Shown here: one piece after another, positions 39,157-49,927 of the stretch | How the letters are laid out: the number at the start of each line of letters is the position of its first letter | Position numbering within the stretch: position 1 is the stretch's first letter | Source: Methanobrevibacter wolinii SH | GTDB lineage: Archaea > Methanobacteriota > Methanobacteria > Methanobacteriales > Methanobacteriaceae | DNA: 64,000 bases | Assembly: GCF_000621965.1 (NCBI RefSeq) | Contig: NZ_JHWX01000007.1 | Location: 1-64,000, forward strand | Reading direction: 5' to 3' | Translations under genes and position numbers: made by a program | Notes under the pieces: generated by a model | Databases searched by the model: none | Told to the model about the DNA's origin: nothing | Seen by the model: only the letters and a program-made list of their open reading frames with translations

Positions 39157-39783
39157 TTATAGATTTTTACGAATAACCCTCGCAGGAGAACCTACAGCTA
39201 TCATATTAGATGGAATATCAGAAGTAACTACACTTCCTGCACCTATTACCACATTATCACCAATTGTTACACCAGGAAGAATAATACTATTTACACCAAT
39301 CCAACAACGTTTACCTATTTTAACTGGTTTTTTAGTATTTACAAAAGTATAATTAATTGATTCATCAAAATTTCCATTATCATCAATATAAGAATAATTT
39401 TCATCTTCTAATTCATCATCAATTGGTAAAATTCTTTCACGTGTAGAAACTGGATGATCTGCACATATAATATTTACACCTGGAGCAAGCAGTGTATAAT
39501 CACCAATTTCAATATCATCAGTATCTAAAAATATACAATTTTGATTAATAAACACAGATTTTCCAAGTTTAATATTAGTACCAATATTACAATAAAATGG
39601 AATTAAAACTTCTGTATTTTCACCAATTTCCCCAAATAATTCTTTTAATATCTCATTTTTTTGATTTATATTAGATGGGCCAAGATTATTTAATTTATAT
39701 AAAATATTAAATGCTCTTGAAAACTTTTTACCCCATTCTTCATGTAATTCCATAGGACCTTTAATTGACCATTTATTATCCAT
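39157..39783 (-). CDS. Hexapeptide-repeat O-acyltransferase, second copy
   Basis: 208 residues. It starts MDNKWSIKGPMELHEEWGK and is built on the left-handed beta-helix of LacA/Maa/NodL enzymes: IGENTEVLIPFYCNIG, KLGKSVFINQNC, PGVNIICADHPVSTRERI with the catalytic His, then IGKRCWIGVNSIILPGVTIG and GSPARVIRKNL. It has an insert (about residues 120-145) absent from the copy at 37076, and the two are clearly diverged paralogues. The substrate is unknown. Confidence 0.85.
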   Translation of the reverse strand: MDNKWSIKGPMELHEEWGKKFSRAFNILYKLNNLGPSNINQKNEILKELFGEIGENTEVLIPFYCNIGTNIKLGKSVFINQNCIFLDTDDIEIGDYTLLAPGVNIICADHPVSTRERILPIDDELEDENYSYIDDNGNFDESINYTFVNTKKPVKIGKRCWIGVNSIILPGVTIGDNVVIGAGSVVTSDIPSNMIAVGSPARVIRKNL

Positions 39784-39831
39784 AAATACACCTAAGTAAT
39801 AATAAAAATGAAATTAATAATTTAATAATAT

Positions 39832-39938
39832 AAGGTCTGTTGAAACCAATTTTTTATAAAAATTTAAACTTAGTTAATACTTGAAAATCAATCTTAAGAA
39901 AGTTTATTTATAAAAATTTTGAGGATTTCAACAAAACC
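39832..39938. repeat. Best-preserved dispersed inverted-repeat element (about 107 bp)
   Basis: The arms AAGGTCTGTTGAAACC (left) and GGATTTCAACAAAACC (right) are inverted copies. Inside are two TTTATAAAAATTT stretches and the core TTAATACTTGAAAATCAATC. The same core and right arm recur at 43935-44027, and arms recur at 11612 and 22584. It sits between the flavodoxin and acyltransferase genes. Confidence 0.7.
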
Positions 39939-39947
39939 ATAATATAT

Positions 39948-40427
39948 TTATAAATTTAAATTATTAACCCAAGATTTTAAATCATCCTCAGAAATAGATG
40001 AATTTAATCTATCCCCATCTATAAATTTAGCCCCAGGAGCAGAAGGTTTTAAATCATTAATAGTTTCACCTAATTGACTAGAACCTGATGTTGCAAAGAC
40101 TATAATTTTTTTATCTTTTAAATCATAAGATTCTAAGAAAGAATTAACAATGGTTGGTGCTGTATACCACCAAATTGGAAAACCTAAAAATATAGTATTA
40201 TAAATATCTATATTATCTACTTTATTTTTAATTGGAGGTCTAAATTCTTTATTTTCTTTCATTTCAATAGTAGTTCTACTTTTTGGATTAGTCCAATCAA
40301 GATCTTCAGAAGTATATTTTACTTCGGGTTCAATTTCATAAATATCTGAATTAGTTACTTTTGCTAGTTTTTCTGCTACAAATTTTGTTATACCGCTTGC
40401 TGAAAAATATGCTACTAAACTTGTCAT
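39948..40427 (-). CDS. Flavodoxin
   Basis: 159 residues. An FMN-binding electron carrier: the phosphate loop AYFSASGITKFVAE at the N-terminus, the aromatic-flanked FLGFPIWWYTAPTIV at about residue 85-100, and FATSGSSQLGETINDL in the third FMN loop. It fits the flavodoxin_4 type common in gut bacteria. It lies between the TetR gene and the acyltransferase on the same strand, so the regulator probably controls it. Confidence 0.92.
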   Translation of the reverse strand: MTSLVAYFSASGITKFVAEKLAKVTNSDIYEIEPEVKYTSEDLDWTNPKSRTTIEMKENKEFRPPIKNKVDNIDIYNTIFLGFPIWWYTAPTIVNSFLESYDLKDKKIIVFATSGSSQLGETINDLKPSAPGAKFIDGDRLNSSISEDDLKSWVNNLNL

Positions 40428-40582
40428 TGTATTACCTCTAACTTTTTATAAATAATTTAATAAATTAAAATTTTTTAAACTTCTTTTAAAATACTTTAAA
40501 TTTAAAAAACAAATCATTTTTAGTATACTATTTAAAAGTCAATTTTTAAATAAAATAATTTTTAAATTTAAAATAAATATCT

Positions 40583-41143
40583 TTAAACTTCAATACCTAC
40601 TCCAGCCCATAATAAATCAAATGAAATTTCTTTAATTTTTTCAATATTTTCATTAGGATTTTCCCTTAAATAATTAATAGTTGCAACAACATCTTGCATC
40701 ATAAAGTTACAGAATAAACCAAATGGTTCTTTAACTTCACCTTTTGTATGAAACTTGTTATATACATATAAAAAGAACTTACCTTGATTATTTAATTCAT
40801 CTTTAACTTCATTATTTATTAATGGAGAGTTAGAATATTTAATTATAAAATTAAATTTACTAGGATATTTTAAACCATAATTAATTGTTCTATCCCAAAC
40901 TTCAATCATGCCTTTTTTAAAATCCTTTTTCTCTTTTAAATTACTAACATATTTTACTAAATCATTATTAGCATAAAGTAAAGATTGATTAAATAAATAC
41001 TCTTTATTATGATAATAATTAAATACTGTTCCCTTTGCAACATTTGCATAACTTGCAATACTTGCAGTTGTAGTTGCACCATAACCTTTTTCATTAAAAA
41101 GTTTTATAGCTGTTTCAAGAATTTTAATTTCTTTATCATTCAT
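40583..41143 (-). CDS. TetR/AcrR family transcriptional regulator
   Basis: 186 residues. The N-terminal helix-turn-helix reads KILETAIKLFNEKGYGATTTASIASYANVAKGTVFNYYHNKEYLF in blocks typical of TetR, followed by a helical ligand-binding domain. The first part TASIASYANVAKGTVFNYY is the DNA-recognition unit. A perfect 6+6 inverted repeat lies in its promoter, suggesting autoregulation. It heads the minus-strand redox/acetyltransferase cluster down to 37076. TetR proteins are uncommon in methanogens and often acquired from bacteria. Confidence 0.92.
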   Translation of the reverse strand: MNDKEIKILETAIKLFNEKGYGATTTASIASYANVAKGTVFNYYHNKEYLFNQSLLYANNDLVKYVSNLKEKKDFKKGMIEVWDRTINYGLKYPSKFNFIIKYSNSPLINNEVKDELNNQGKFFLYVYNKFHTKGEVKEPFGLFCNFMMQDVVATINYLRENPNENIEKIKEISFDLLWAGVGIEV

Positions 41144-41194
41144 ATAAACACCCTTTAAATTAATTATTTAAAAATTAATTTAAAAAATAAAATG

Positions 41195-41208
41195 ACTGAC
41201 TGGTCAGT
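41195..41208. promoter_or_regulatory. Probable TetR operator
   Basis: ACTGAC-TG-GTCAGT is a perfect 6-bp inverted repeat with a 2-nt gap, unusually GC-rich for this region. It lies just downstream of a TATA-like TATATATTATA (41210-41220, minus strand) and about 50 bp before the TetR start, where a bound repressor would block initiation. Confidence 0.75.
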
Positions 41209-41378
41209 ATAATATATAGTTTAAAACTTATAATATATAAAGATTTGTAATTAAATTAAAAAATAATATAATTATTTAAAAAAATAAGAGGAATATATCT
41301 ATTAGCTTAAAAAATAGTTAGAATAATCAAAATATGAATAAAATTAAATAAAAAATAAAAAAAGTAAAAAAAGATAAC

Positions 41379-43597
<2,219 letters not shown>

Positions 43598-44529
43598 AAA
43601 ATCACACCGTAAATTTGATTAATAAAAATTTTTTAAATAAAAAATTAAAAAAAATTTTGATTATAATAATTAGAATTAAAAATTCTGTATTTATAAAAAT
43701 CTTTTATTTAACGATTAAAAAATCGAAAAACATAAAATTTTGAAATTTCTTATTTATTTAAATTTAGTTAAATAATTAACTAAAATTTTATATTAATATA
43801 TAATAAGATTTTTTAAACATATAAATTATATGTTTTATTTAAAAATAGACTTTATTAAAATCATTTAAATTTAAAATAAAAATTACTTACCATCAAACAA
43901 AAATAAAAAATTTAAAAAAAAACTCTCTTAAAAACTATTTTTTATAAAAATTTTAAATAAGTTAATACTTGAAAATCAATTTTAAGAAAATTTATTTATA
44001 AAAATTTTAAAAATTTCAACAAGCAAAAAATATTAATAAATTAATAAAAAATATTTTCAAAATAATTTATATTATAATATATTATTATAATAAAGAAAGA
44101 TAATAATTATTTATACAAAAATAAAATATTAATATACTATATTAAAATACTATTTTTCTAAAATTAATTATAGAACATTATAAAGTAAAATAAAATATAT
44201 TAAGTATTAATATTTAAAAAAAATAAATTTTAATAATCTAATAAAAAATTAAAATAATTAATTAAATAAAATTAAAAAAAGTATAATTTATTTAATTTAG
44301 TTACTAAAATATACTTTTAATCGTAAAGTATTTATATAACCTCAAACCCACTTTATAATGTAGATGTTTACTTAATAAAATTTAAAAATTTTATAAAAAT
44401 ATAATTAAAGTATTTTCTATAAGTCTAGAAAAAGCATAAAATACTTTAAAAACATCCTAATTATCTAAATAAAAAAAATAACTATTTAGATTATGATTAT
44501 TAAATCATTATAAATATTGAGGTGAAATG
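43598..44529. other. Long divergent spacer with repeat elements and a thermosome promoter
   Basis: About 930 bp without a gene between HMG-CoA synthase and the thermosome. An AATAGACTTTATTAAAATC arm lies at about 43849. A second element spans about 43935-44027, with the core TTAATACTTGAAAATCAATT and right arm AAATTTCAACAAGC, close to the element at 39832. The right part carries the thermosome promoter. Confidence 0.65.
44326..44341 (+). promoter_or_regulatory. Candidate thermosome TATA box
   Basis: AAAGTATTTATATAACC has a canonical archaeal TATA (TTTATATA) with a purine-rich element before it. Transcription would begin near 44365, leaving a leader of about 165 nt, long for an archaeal gene. 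Closer weaker candidates (for example TTATAAAAATATA near 44392) cannot be excluded. Confidence 0.5.
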
Positions 44530-46149
44530 ATGGCACAACAACAACCAATTTTTGTCTTACCTGAAGGAACTCAAAGGTTATTAGGTAGAGATGCACAAAG
44601 AACAAATATTTTAGCAGGAAAAGTACTTGCTGAAACTGTAAGAACTACTTTAGGTCCAAAAGGTATGGACAAAATGTTAGTAGATAATCTTGGAGATATT
44701 GTAGTAACTAACGATGGAGTTACTATTTTAAAAGAAATGGATATTGAACATCCTGCAGCAAAAATGCTTGTAGAAGTAGCAAAAACACAAGAAGATGAAG
44801 TAGGAGACGGAACTACTACTGCTGTTATTATTGCAGGAGAATTATTAAAACAATCTGAAGATTTACTTGACATGGATATTCACCCAACTATTATTGCAAT
44901 GGGTTACAGACAAGCTGCTGAAAAAGCTCAAGAAATTTTAGATGAAATTGCAATTAGTGATATTGACACTGAAATGTTAGAAAAAGTAGCTATGACTGCT
45001 ATGACTGGAAAAGGAACTGAAAAAGCTCGTGAACCTCTTGCAGAAATTGTTGTTAAAGCTGTAGAACAAGTTGCTGACAATGGTGAAGTAGACACTGATC
45101 ATATTAAAATTGAGAAAAAAGAAGGAGCAGTTGTTGAAGATACCAAATTAGTACAAGGTGTAATCATTGATAAAGAAAGAGTACACCAAGGTATGCCTTC
45201 TGAAATTAAAGATGCAAAAATTGCAATCTTAAACTCTGCACTTGAAGTAAAAGAAACTGAAGTAGATGCAGAAATCAGAATTACTGATCCTAACCAAATG
45301 CAAGCATTTATTGAACAAGAAGAACAAATGCTCAAAGACATGGTTTCAAAAATTTCCGATGCTGGAGCAAATGTTTTATTCTGTCAAAAAGGTATTGATG
45401 ATTTAGCTCAACATTACTTAGCTAAAGAAGGAATTTTAGCTGTAAGAAGAGTTAAAAAATCAGATATTGAAAAATTATCCAAAGCTACTGGTGCAACTAT
45501 TGTAAGTAATGTAGAAGATTTAACTTCTGATGATTTAGGTAATGCTGGATCTGTAACAGAGAAAAAAGTTTCTGGAGAAAATATGATTTTCGTAGAAAAT
45601 TGTAGTGAACCTAAAGCAGTAACTATCCTTGTAAGAGGTAGTACTAAACATGTTGCAGATGAAATCAAAAGAGCAATTGAAGATGCTATTGGTGTAGTAG
45701 CTGCTACTGTTGAAGATGGTCAAGTTGTTGCTGGTGGAGGAGCTCCAGAAGTAGCAATCGCAAAAAGATTAAAAGATTATGCAGAATCTATTAGTGGAAG
45801 AGAACAATTAGCTGTAAATGCATTTGCAGAAAGTTTAGAAGTTGTTCCTAAAACATTAGCTGAAAATGCAGGTATTGACAGTATTGACTCATTAGTAGAT
45901 TTAAGAGCTGCTCATGAAAAATCAACCACTATGGGATTAAATGTATTCAATGGTGAAGTTACTGATATGAAAGAAGCTGGAGTAATTGAACCAAAACGTG
46001 TTAAAAAACAAGCAATTCAATCTGCTTCTGAAGCAGCTGAAATGATTTTAAGAATTGATGATGTCATCTCCTCAAGTGGATCTGGTGACGATGCTGCTGC
46101 AGCAGCTGCTGCTCAACAACAAATGGGCGGAATGCCAGGAATGATGTAG
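44530..46149 (+). CDS. Thermosome subunit (group II chaperonin)
   Basis: About 539 residues. It forms the double-ring archaeal chaperonin that folds proteins with ATP. Signatures are [16 protein letters not shown], the ATP motif GDGTTTAVI, the second nucleotide loop in [13 protein letters not shown], and the Gly/Met tail GGMPGMM. Two adjacent ATG codons exist; I prefer the second (44530) because GGTG is then five to six bases away. It is monocistronic, with a clear terminator after it. Confidence 0.97.
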   Translation: MAQQQPIFVLPEGTQRLLGRDAQRTNILAGKVLAETVRTTLGPKGMDKMLVDNLGDIVVTNDGVTILKEMDIEHPAAKMLVEVAKTQEDEVGDGTTTAVIIAGELLKQSEDLLDMDIHPTIIAMGYRQAAEKAQEILDEIAISDIDTEMLEKVAMTAMTGKGTEKAREPLAEIVVKAVEQVADNGEVDTDHIKIEKKEGAVVEDTKLVQGVIIDKERVHQGMPSEIKDAKIAILNSALEVKETEVDAEIRITDPNQMQAFIEQEEQMLKDMVSKISDAGANVLFCQKGIDDLAQHYLAKEGILAVRRVKKSDIEKLSKATGATIVSNVEDLTSDDLGNAGSVTEKKVSGENMIFVENCSEPKAVTILVRGSTKHVADEIKRAIEDAIGVVAATVEDGQVVAGGGAPEVAIAKRLKDYAESISGREQLAVNAFAESLEVVPKTLAENAGIDSIDSLVDLRAAHEKSTTMGLNVFNGEVTDMKEAGVIEPKRVKKQAIQSASEAAEMILRIDDVISSSGSGDDAAAAAAAQQQMGGMPGMM

Positions 46150-46168
46150 TCACAATGTGACAAATCAT

Positions 46169-46200
46169 AGAGATAGATTTAATCTATCTCTAATCTTTTT
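46169..46200 (+). terminator. Transcription terminator of the thermosome gene
   Basis: A perfect 10-bp stem (AGAGATAGAT / ATCTATCTCT) with a 3-nt loop, followed by a T-rich tail (CTTTTTATT), 20 bp after the stop codon. It is one of the clearest hairpin terminators in the window. Confidence 0.8.
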
Positions 46201-46618
46201 ATTAAAACTATTTTTCAACTTTAAATCATACTGCTTTTTTTACTTAAATTAATCTTATTATAGAACTAACTAAAATCTTATTATAATTATTATAATAGTT
46301 AAATAAATAATAGCAAGCAATAAAAAAAATATTATAATAATCTAAAAAAAGATTTAAAATTATAATAAAAAAATAATTTTAAAATTTACTAAAACACGAA
46401 AAACAATAAGATTCTGTTTTTTTAAAAAAAATAATTCTTAAATTTTTTATTAACTATTTTTATTTAAATTAAATAATTTATATAAATAATCTAAAAAATA
46501 TAAATATATAATTAAGATTTATACATTAAAAACAAATTTAATAAAAAAATAACTTAAATTTAAATTATTTAAAAAAATTAAAAAATTTATAAAAAGTTTA
46601 TACAAAGAAGGTTATATT
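46201..46618. other. AT-rich spacer, no gene seen
   Basis: About 420 bp between the thermosome terminator and the methyltransferase gene. Only A/T-rich sequence is present, presumably with the methyltransferase promoter near its right end. Confidence 0.5.
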
Positions 46619-47299
46619 ATGGTTAATAAAGAAAAACCAATGAGCGAAGAAGAAATCAAAAGAATAAAAGAAAATGAAAGTGATGAATTACTTATTAACT
46701 GCCGTAAACCAGAAGGTGAACTTGGAGAACAAATGATTAAAAGAATGAACAAATCACATGAAAGTCTTGCAAGATGGGGAGTAAGTCACCTTAATATATG
46801 TGAAGATGATGATATTTTAGATATTGGATGTGGTGGTGGAGTTAATGTTAAAAGATTTTCAGAAATGACTAAAGGAAAAGTATATGGTATAGATTACTCT
46901 CCAAAAAGTGTTGAAGAATCTAAAAAATATAATAAAGAAAATATTGATAATGGTCAAGTTGAAATATATGAAGGATCTGTATCAGAACTTCCATTTGAAG
47001 ATAATAGTTTAGATATTGTTACTGGTTTTGAAACTATTTATTTCTGGCCAGATTTAAAAAATGATTTTAAAGAAATTTATCGTGTTCTTAAAGAAGATGG
47101 TGCTATATTTATTTGTAATGAAGAATCAAAAGATGAAAATCTTGAAGAAAGAATGGGTGAAAGAATTAAACTTCTTGGAATGACTGTTTTATCTGAAGAT
47201 GAATTAGGTCACTTATTATATGATGCAGGATTTAGAAATGTTACAACTTTTACTAAAAAAGACACCCATTGGTTATGTGCTGTAGCTAGAAAAATATAA
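46619..47299 (+). CDS. Class I SAM-dependent methyltransferase
   Basis: 226 residues. The SAM-binding motif I is ILDIGCGGGVNVKRF (about residues 67-81), then YGIDYSPKSVEE (motif II), LPFEDNSLDIVTGFETIYFW (motif IV region) and LKEDGAIFICNEES. A helical N-terminal part of about 60 residues contains KRMNKSHESLARWGVSHL, seen in methyltransferases related to UbiE and arsenite or small-molecule methylases. No Cys cluster for arsenite is present. Substrate unknown. AAGG lies upstream of the ATG. Transcribed alone. Confidence 0.88.
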   Translation: MVNKEKPMSEEEIKRIKENESDELLINCRKPEGELGEQMIKRMNKSHESLARWGVSHLNICEDDDILDIGCGGGVNVKRFSEMTKGKVYGIDYSPKSVEESKKYNKENIDNGQVEIYEGSVSELPFEDNSLDIVTGFETIYFWPDLKNDFKEIYRVLKEDGAIFICNEESKDENLEERMGERIKLLGMTVLSEDELGHLLYDAGFRNVTTFTKKDTHWLCAVARKI

Positions 47300-47836
47300 A
47301 AACTAATCTAAAATTGATATCTTTAGAATTAATTAAAAAACGATTAATTATATTAATTTTAAAAACTTAAAATTAATTATATTAATCATATTTTTAAAAT
47401 ATTTAAATTAAAAAATAATAATAAAAAACTATTTTTATAAAATTAAAAATAATATTAAAAGCTTTTAAAAATATAAAATTTATCTTTCTAAATAAACTAA
47501 TTAAATAAGCTTAAATAATAAAAAGATTATTAAAAATACTATTTTTTATATAATATAACAATATTTACAATTAAAAATTAAATTTAAGAAAAATTTTCTA
47601 AAAGTTAAGAATCTTAATAATATAAAAATAAATTTTTTAGTAAATAAAAATATAAATAAACATTCTTTTATAGAAAAAACCAAAAACAATAAAAAAAATA
47701 ACACTTCTCTAGAAAAAAAACCAAAAAACAGCAAAAAAAATAAACACACTTTTTAGAAAAAACAATAAAAAAAATAACACTTCTCTAGAAAAAAAACCAA
47801 AAAACAGCAAAAATTATAAACTTTTTTTAAAGATTA
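47300..47836. repeat. Spacer with a 75-bp tandem repeat
   Basis: The unit starting CAATAAAAAAAATAACACTT and continuing through CTCTAGAAAAAAAACC and AAAAACAGCAAAAA occurs at 47688 and again at 47763, with a 75-bp period. A reading frame on the minus strand (47546-47749) translates to Phe/Leu-rich sequence and is a by-product of composition. No gene seen. Confidence 0.7.
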
Positions 47837-47909
47837 AAAATAGTAGTGAAATTAAACTGTTAACTATTAAGTGTTTATGATTGGATTAACAATTTAACAC
47901 TACTATTTT
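47837..47909 (-). ncRNA. Long hairpin, possible structured RNA or 3' processing element
   Basis: A 12-bp perfect stem, AAAATAGTAGTG (47837-47848) with CACTACTATTTT (47898-47909), encloses further imperfect pairing (TTAAACTGTT with AACAATTTAA). It lies about 110-180 bp after the mtrH stop codon on the same strand and is less A/T-rich than its surroundings. It may be a distal terminator, an mRNA 3' structure or a small RNA. Evidence is structure only. Confidence 0.4.
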
Positions 47910-47991
47910 AGTTTAGGTTTGATAGTTAAGAAAATAAATATTAATTACAAAAATGTGTGGAGAATATAACTAATATTTATCTACTTAAATC

Positions 47992-48018
47992 GTTTTTAAT
48001 TTATTAAAAATTAAAAAC
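47992..48018 (-). terminator. A/T hairpin directly after mtrH
   Basis: A perfect 11-bp stem (GTTTTTAATTT / AAATTAAAAAC) with a 5-nt loop begins at the base next to the mtrH stop codon. The stem is almost all A/T, and the following sequence is not a clean T run, so termination efficiency is uncertain. Confidence 0.45.
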
Positions 48019-48960
48019 TTATAATAAATTATTAATAGGATGATTTTCAACAGGTTCAGTACCTAATTCTTTAGCTGCTTCTGCAATAAACATATCGGTT
48101 TGAGCAATTGCTGGGAAACAGTAAGTTGAGTTTTCAATAGGTCCAAAGAGAACGAAGTCTCCACCAACCATAACTTGAAGAATATTAGCTCCAATATCAC
48201 AAACTGTGAAAATAGTTTTATTACCAGTTTCTTTTTTGTGATCTCTTAACCAATCCCATGCAGATGGAATATTATGAATTCCAGAACCTACAGGGTAACC
48301 CCATTTAGCTTTTTCTGCAAATGAAGTTCTTCCTGCGATTCCTCCACCTTGACCAAGAGGGGTTACAGCAGTATCCATCATAAATTTAGTAATACCACAA
48401 TCTTCAGCAACTTCAAGTAAACCTTTTTCATAAGCACCATCGTCACCATTTTCCCACATAGCCATTTTACCCATTACAGTAGAATTCATTGGGTTGAATC
48501 CTAATATAATAGATGAATCAATTTTAGATTCTTTAAGAGCATCTAATTCATCTTGATTTGCTGACATATTAATAGAGTTATATATTGCTCTATCAGTTAA
48601 ACCAACTTCATCAACATATTTAGCTCCAGCGATTCTAGCATCTGCTGATGTAGAATCTATAAGGAAAGGAACATCACAAATATCTCCAACAAATTCTAAA
48701 TATTTTGTAATTGCTTCTTCAGTTTGACCAAAAACTTGTGCCATACAAGGGTTTCCAGTTGTGTCTGAAATTTCAATCATATCTAAAAGTAATTGTTCTG
48801 CACGATCTTTATCAAAATCACCAGTCAATTCATCATTGACAATGTTATGGCCACCATAAAAAATAGTACCACATAAAACAGTAGGGTATTCTCCAGGTTG
48901 ACCTCCCATTTTTACGCCAGCAAAATCAAATACTGTCTGTTCTTTATCAAATTTAAACAT
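48019..48960 (-). CDS. mtrH: Tetrahydromethanopterin S-methyltransferase subunit H
   Basis: 313 residues. MtrH transfers the methyl group between tetrahydromethanopterin and the corrinoid on MtrA, part of the membrane Na+-pumping Mtr complex. The N-terminal MFKFDKEQTVFDFAGVKMGGQPGEYPTVL, read in blocks, and the downstream YNSINMSANQDEL, PVGSGIHNIPSAWDWLR and CDIGANILQVMVGGDFVLFG match the family over its full length. No other mtr genes are next to it, which is unusual because mtrH normally ends the mtrEDCBAFGH operon. It may be a second, specialised copy. A likely TATA box lies at 49109-49120. Confidence 0.93.
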   Translation of the reverse strand: MFKFDKEQTVFDFAGVKMGGQPGEYPTVLCGTIFYGGHNIVNDELTGDFDKDRAEQLLLDMIEISDTTGNPCMAQVFGQTEEAITKYLEFVGDICDVPFLIDSTSADARIAGAKYVDEVGLTDRAIYNSINMSANQDELDALKESKIDSSIILGFNPMNSTVMGKMAMWENGDDGAYEKGLLEVAEDCGITKFMMDTAVTPLGQGGGIAGRTSFAEKAKWGYPVGSGIHNIPSAWDWLRDHKKETGNKTIFTVCDIGANILQVMVGGDFVLFGPIENSTYCFPAIAQTDMFIAEAAKELGTEPVENHPINNLL

Positions 48961-48999
48961 AGTTTATCCTCTAATAATTTAAATAATCTCAGAAATATT

Positions 49000-49089
49000 A
49001 ATGAATCTTAAGTTAAAAAACATCAAAACATTTAATAAGATAAAATAATGAATCTTAAGTTAAAAAACATCAAAACATTTAATAAGATA
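49000..49089. repeat. Perfect 43-bp direct repeat in the mtrH leader
   Basis: AATGAATCTTAAGTTAAAAA and the following ACATCAAAACATTTAATAAG-ATA occur twice without change, at 49000-49042 and 49047-49089, a 47-bp period. On the minus strand they lie between the likely TATA box (49109-49120) and the mtrH start, so probably within the transcribed leader. Confidence 0.9.
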
Positions 49090-49108
49090 CTTCTAATGGC
49101 ATTAATAA

Positions 49109-49120
49109 TATATTTATAAA
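49109..49120 (-). promoter_or_regulatory. Candidate mtrH TATA box
   Basis: On the minus strand TTACCTTTATAAATATA reads as an element before the TATA box plus TATA. It would start transcription near 49085, at the edge of the direct repeats, leaving a leader of about 125 nt. Confidence 0.5.
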
Positions 49121-49129
49121 GGTAATTTT

Positions 49130-49927
49130 ATTAAAAAATTATAATTTTATTAAGAATATTAAGATTTTAAAAAACTATATTAAAATTAATAAAATTAAAT
49201 TGAATAAAATTAAAATATACTTTAAAAATATTGTTCAATACCTAATAGTTTGAAAATAAATTAAAAGAAATAAACAATAAGCAAAATAAGTATAATTTTT
49301 ATTCAACCATGTATACCATTAATTAATTCAAAATATTAATGAGATAAAAGTTATTTTAAATTTAATAGTATATAAACTTATTTATTAAAAGATAAATAAG
49401 TTCCCATTAGTTTTAAAATCAAAAACCATTAGTTTAAATTTCTTAATAAAAAAATCGATTAGAGAAATACATTTCAAAGAATAAAATAAAATGTAGATAA
49501 ATGGAAATATTTTGAATAAATAAAAAAGATTGAAGACATGATATAAAGAAAAAAATTTTAGATAAACAATAATAAATAAGCAAAAATAAAAAAATTAAAT
49601 TTAAAATAAAGGAATAATAACAATGTTAAAATTCTTAGTTTAAGATATAATTCAATCTAATTAGATATAAAAACTTAAAATTTAGATAAATGATTTTTCA
49701 ACAAATTCAAAATATTAAAAATTTAAAAGAAAAAATAATCAATAGTATATAAATCCATTGTTTAATTTAATAAGATAGGCAAATCTAATTACTAAAAAAA
49801 AATTAAAAACAAAAAAATACATTAAAATCTAAAGAAAATAAAATAAGTATAAAAATTATAAATAACAAAAGTTCTATAGTATAAAAAAATTATAAGGATA
49901 TTATTTTTAATATTCTTAGGTGAAAAT
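49130..49927. other. AT-rich spacer, no gene seen
   Basis: About 800 bp between the divergent mtrH and SNF transporter promoters. No ORF is credible. Directly upstream of the transporter an imperfect hairpin (AAGGATATTA / TAATATTCTT, about 49893-49917) ends just before its ribosome site. Confidence 0.5.

Noticed and set aside
44571-45723. Several antisense frames inside the thermosome gene
   Set aside because: They are Ser/Thr-rich shadows of a strongly conserved coding sequence on the other strand.
47546-47749. Minus-strand 67-codon frame rich in Phe and Leu
   Set aside because: It lies in the A-rich tandem repeat; composition explains it and there is no ribosome site.
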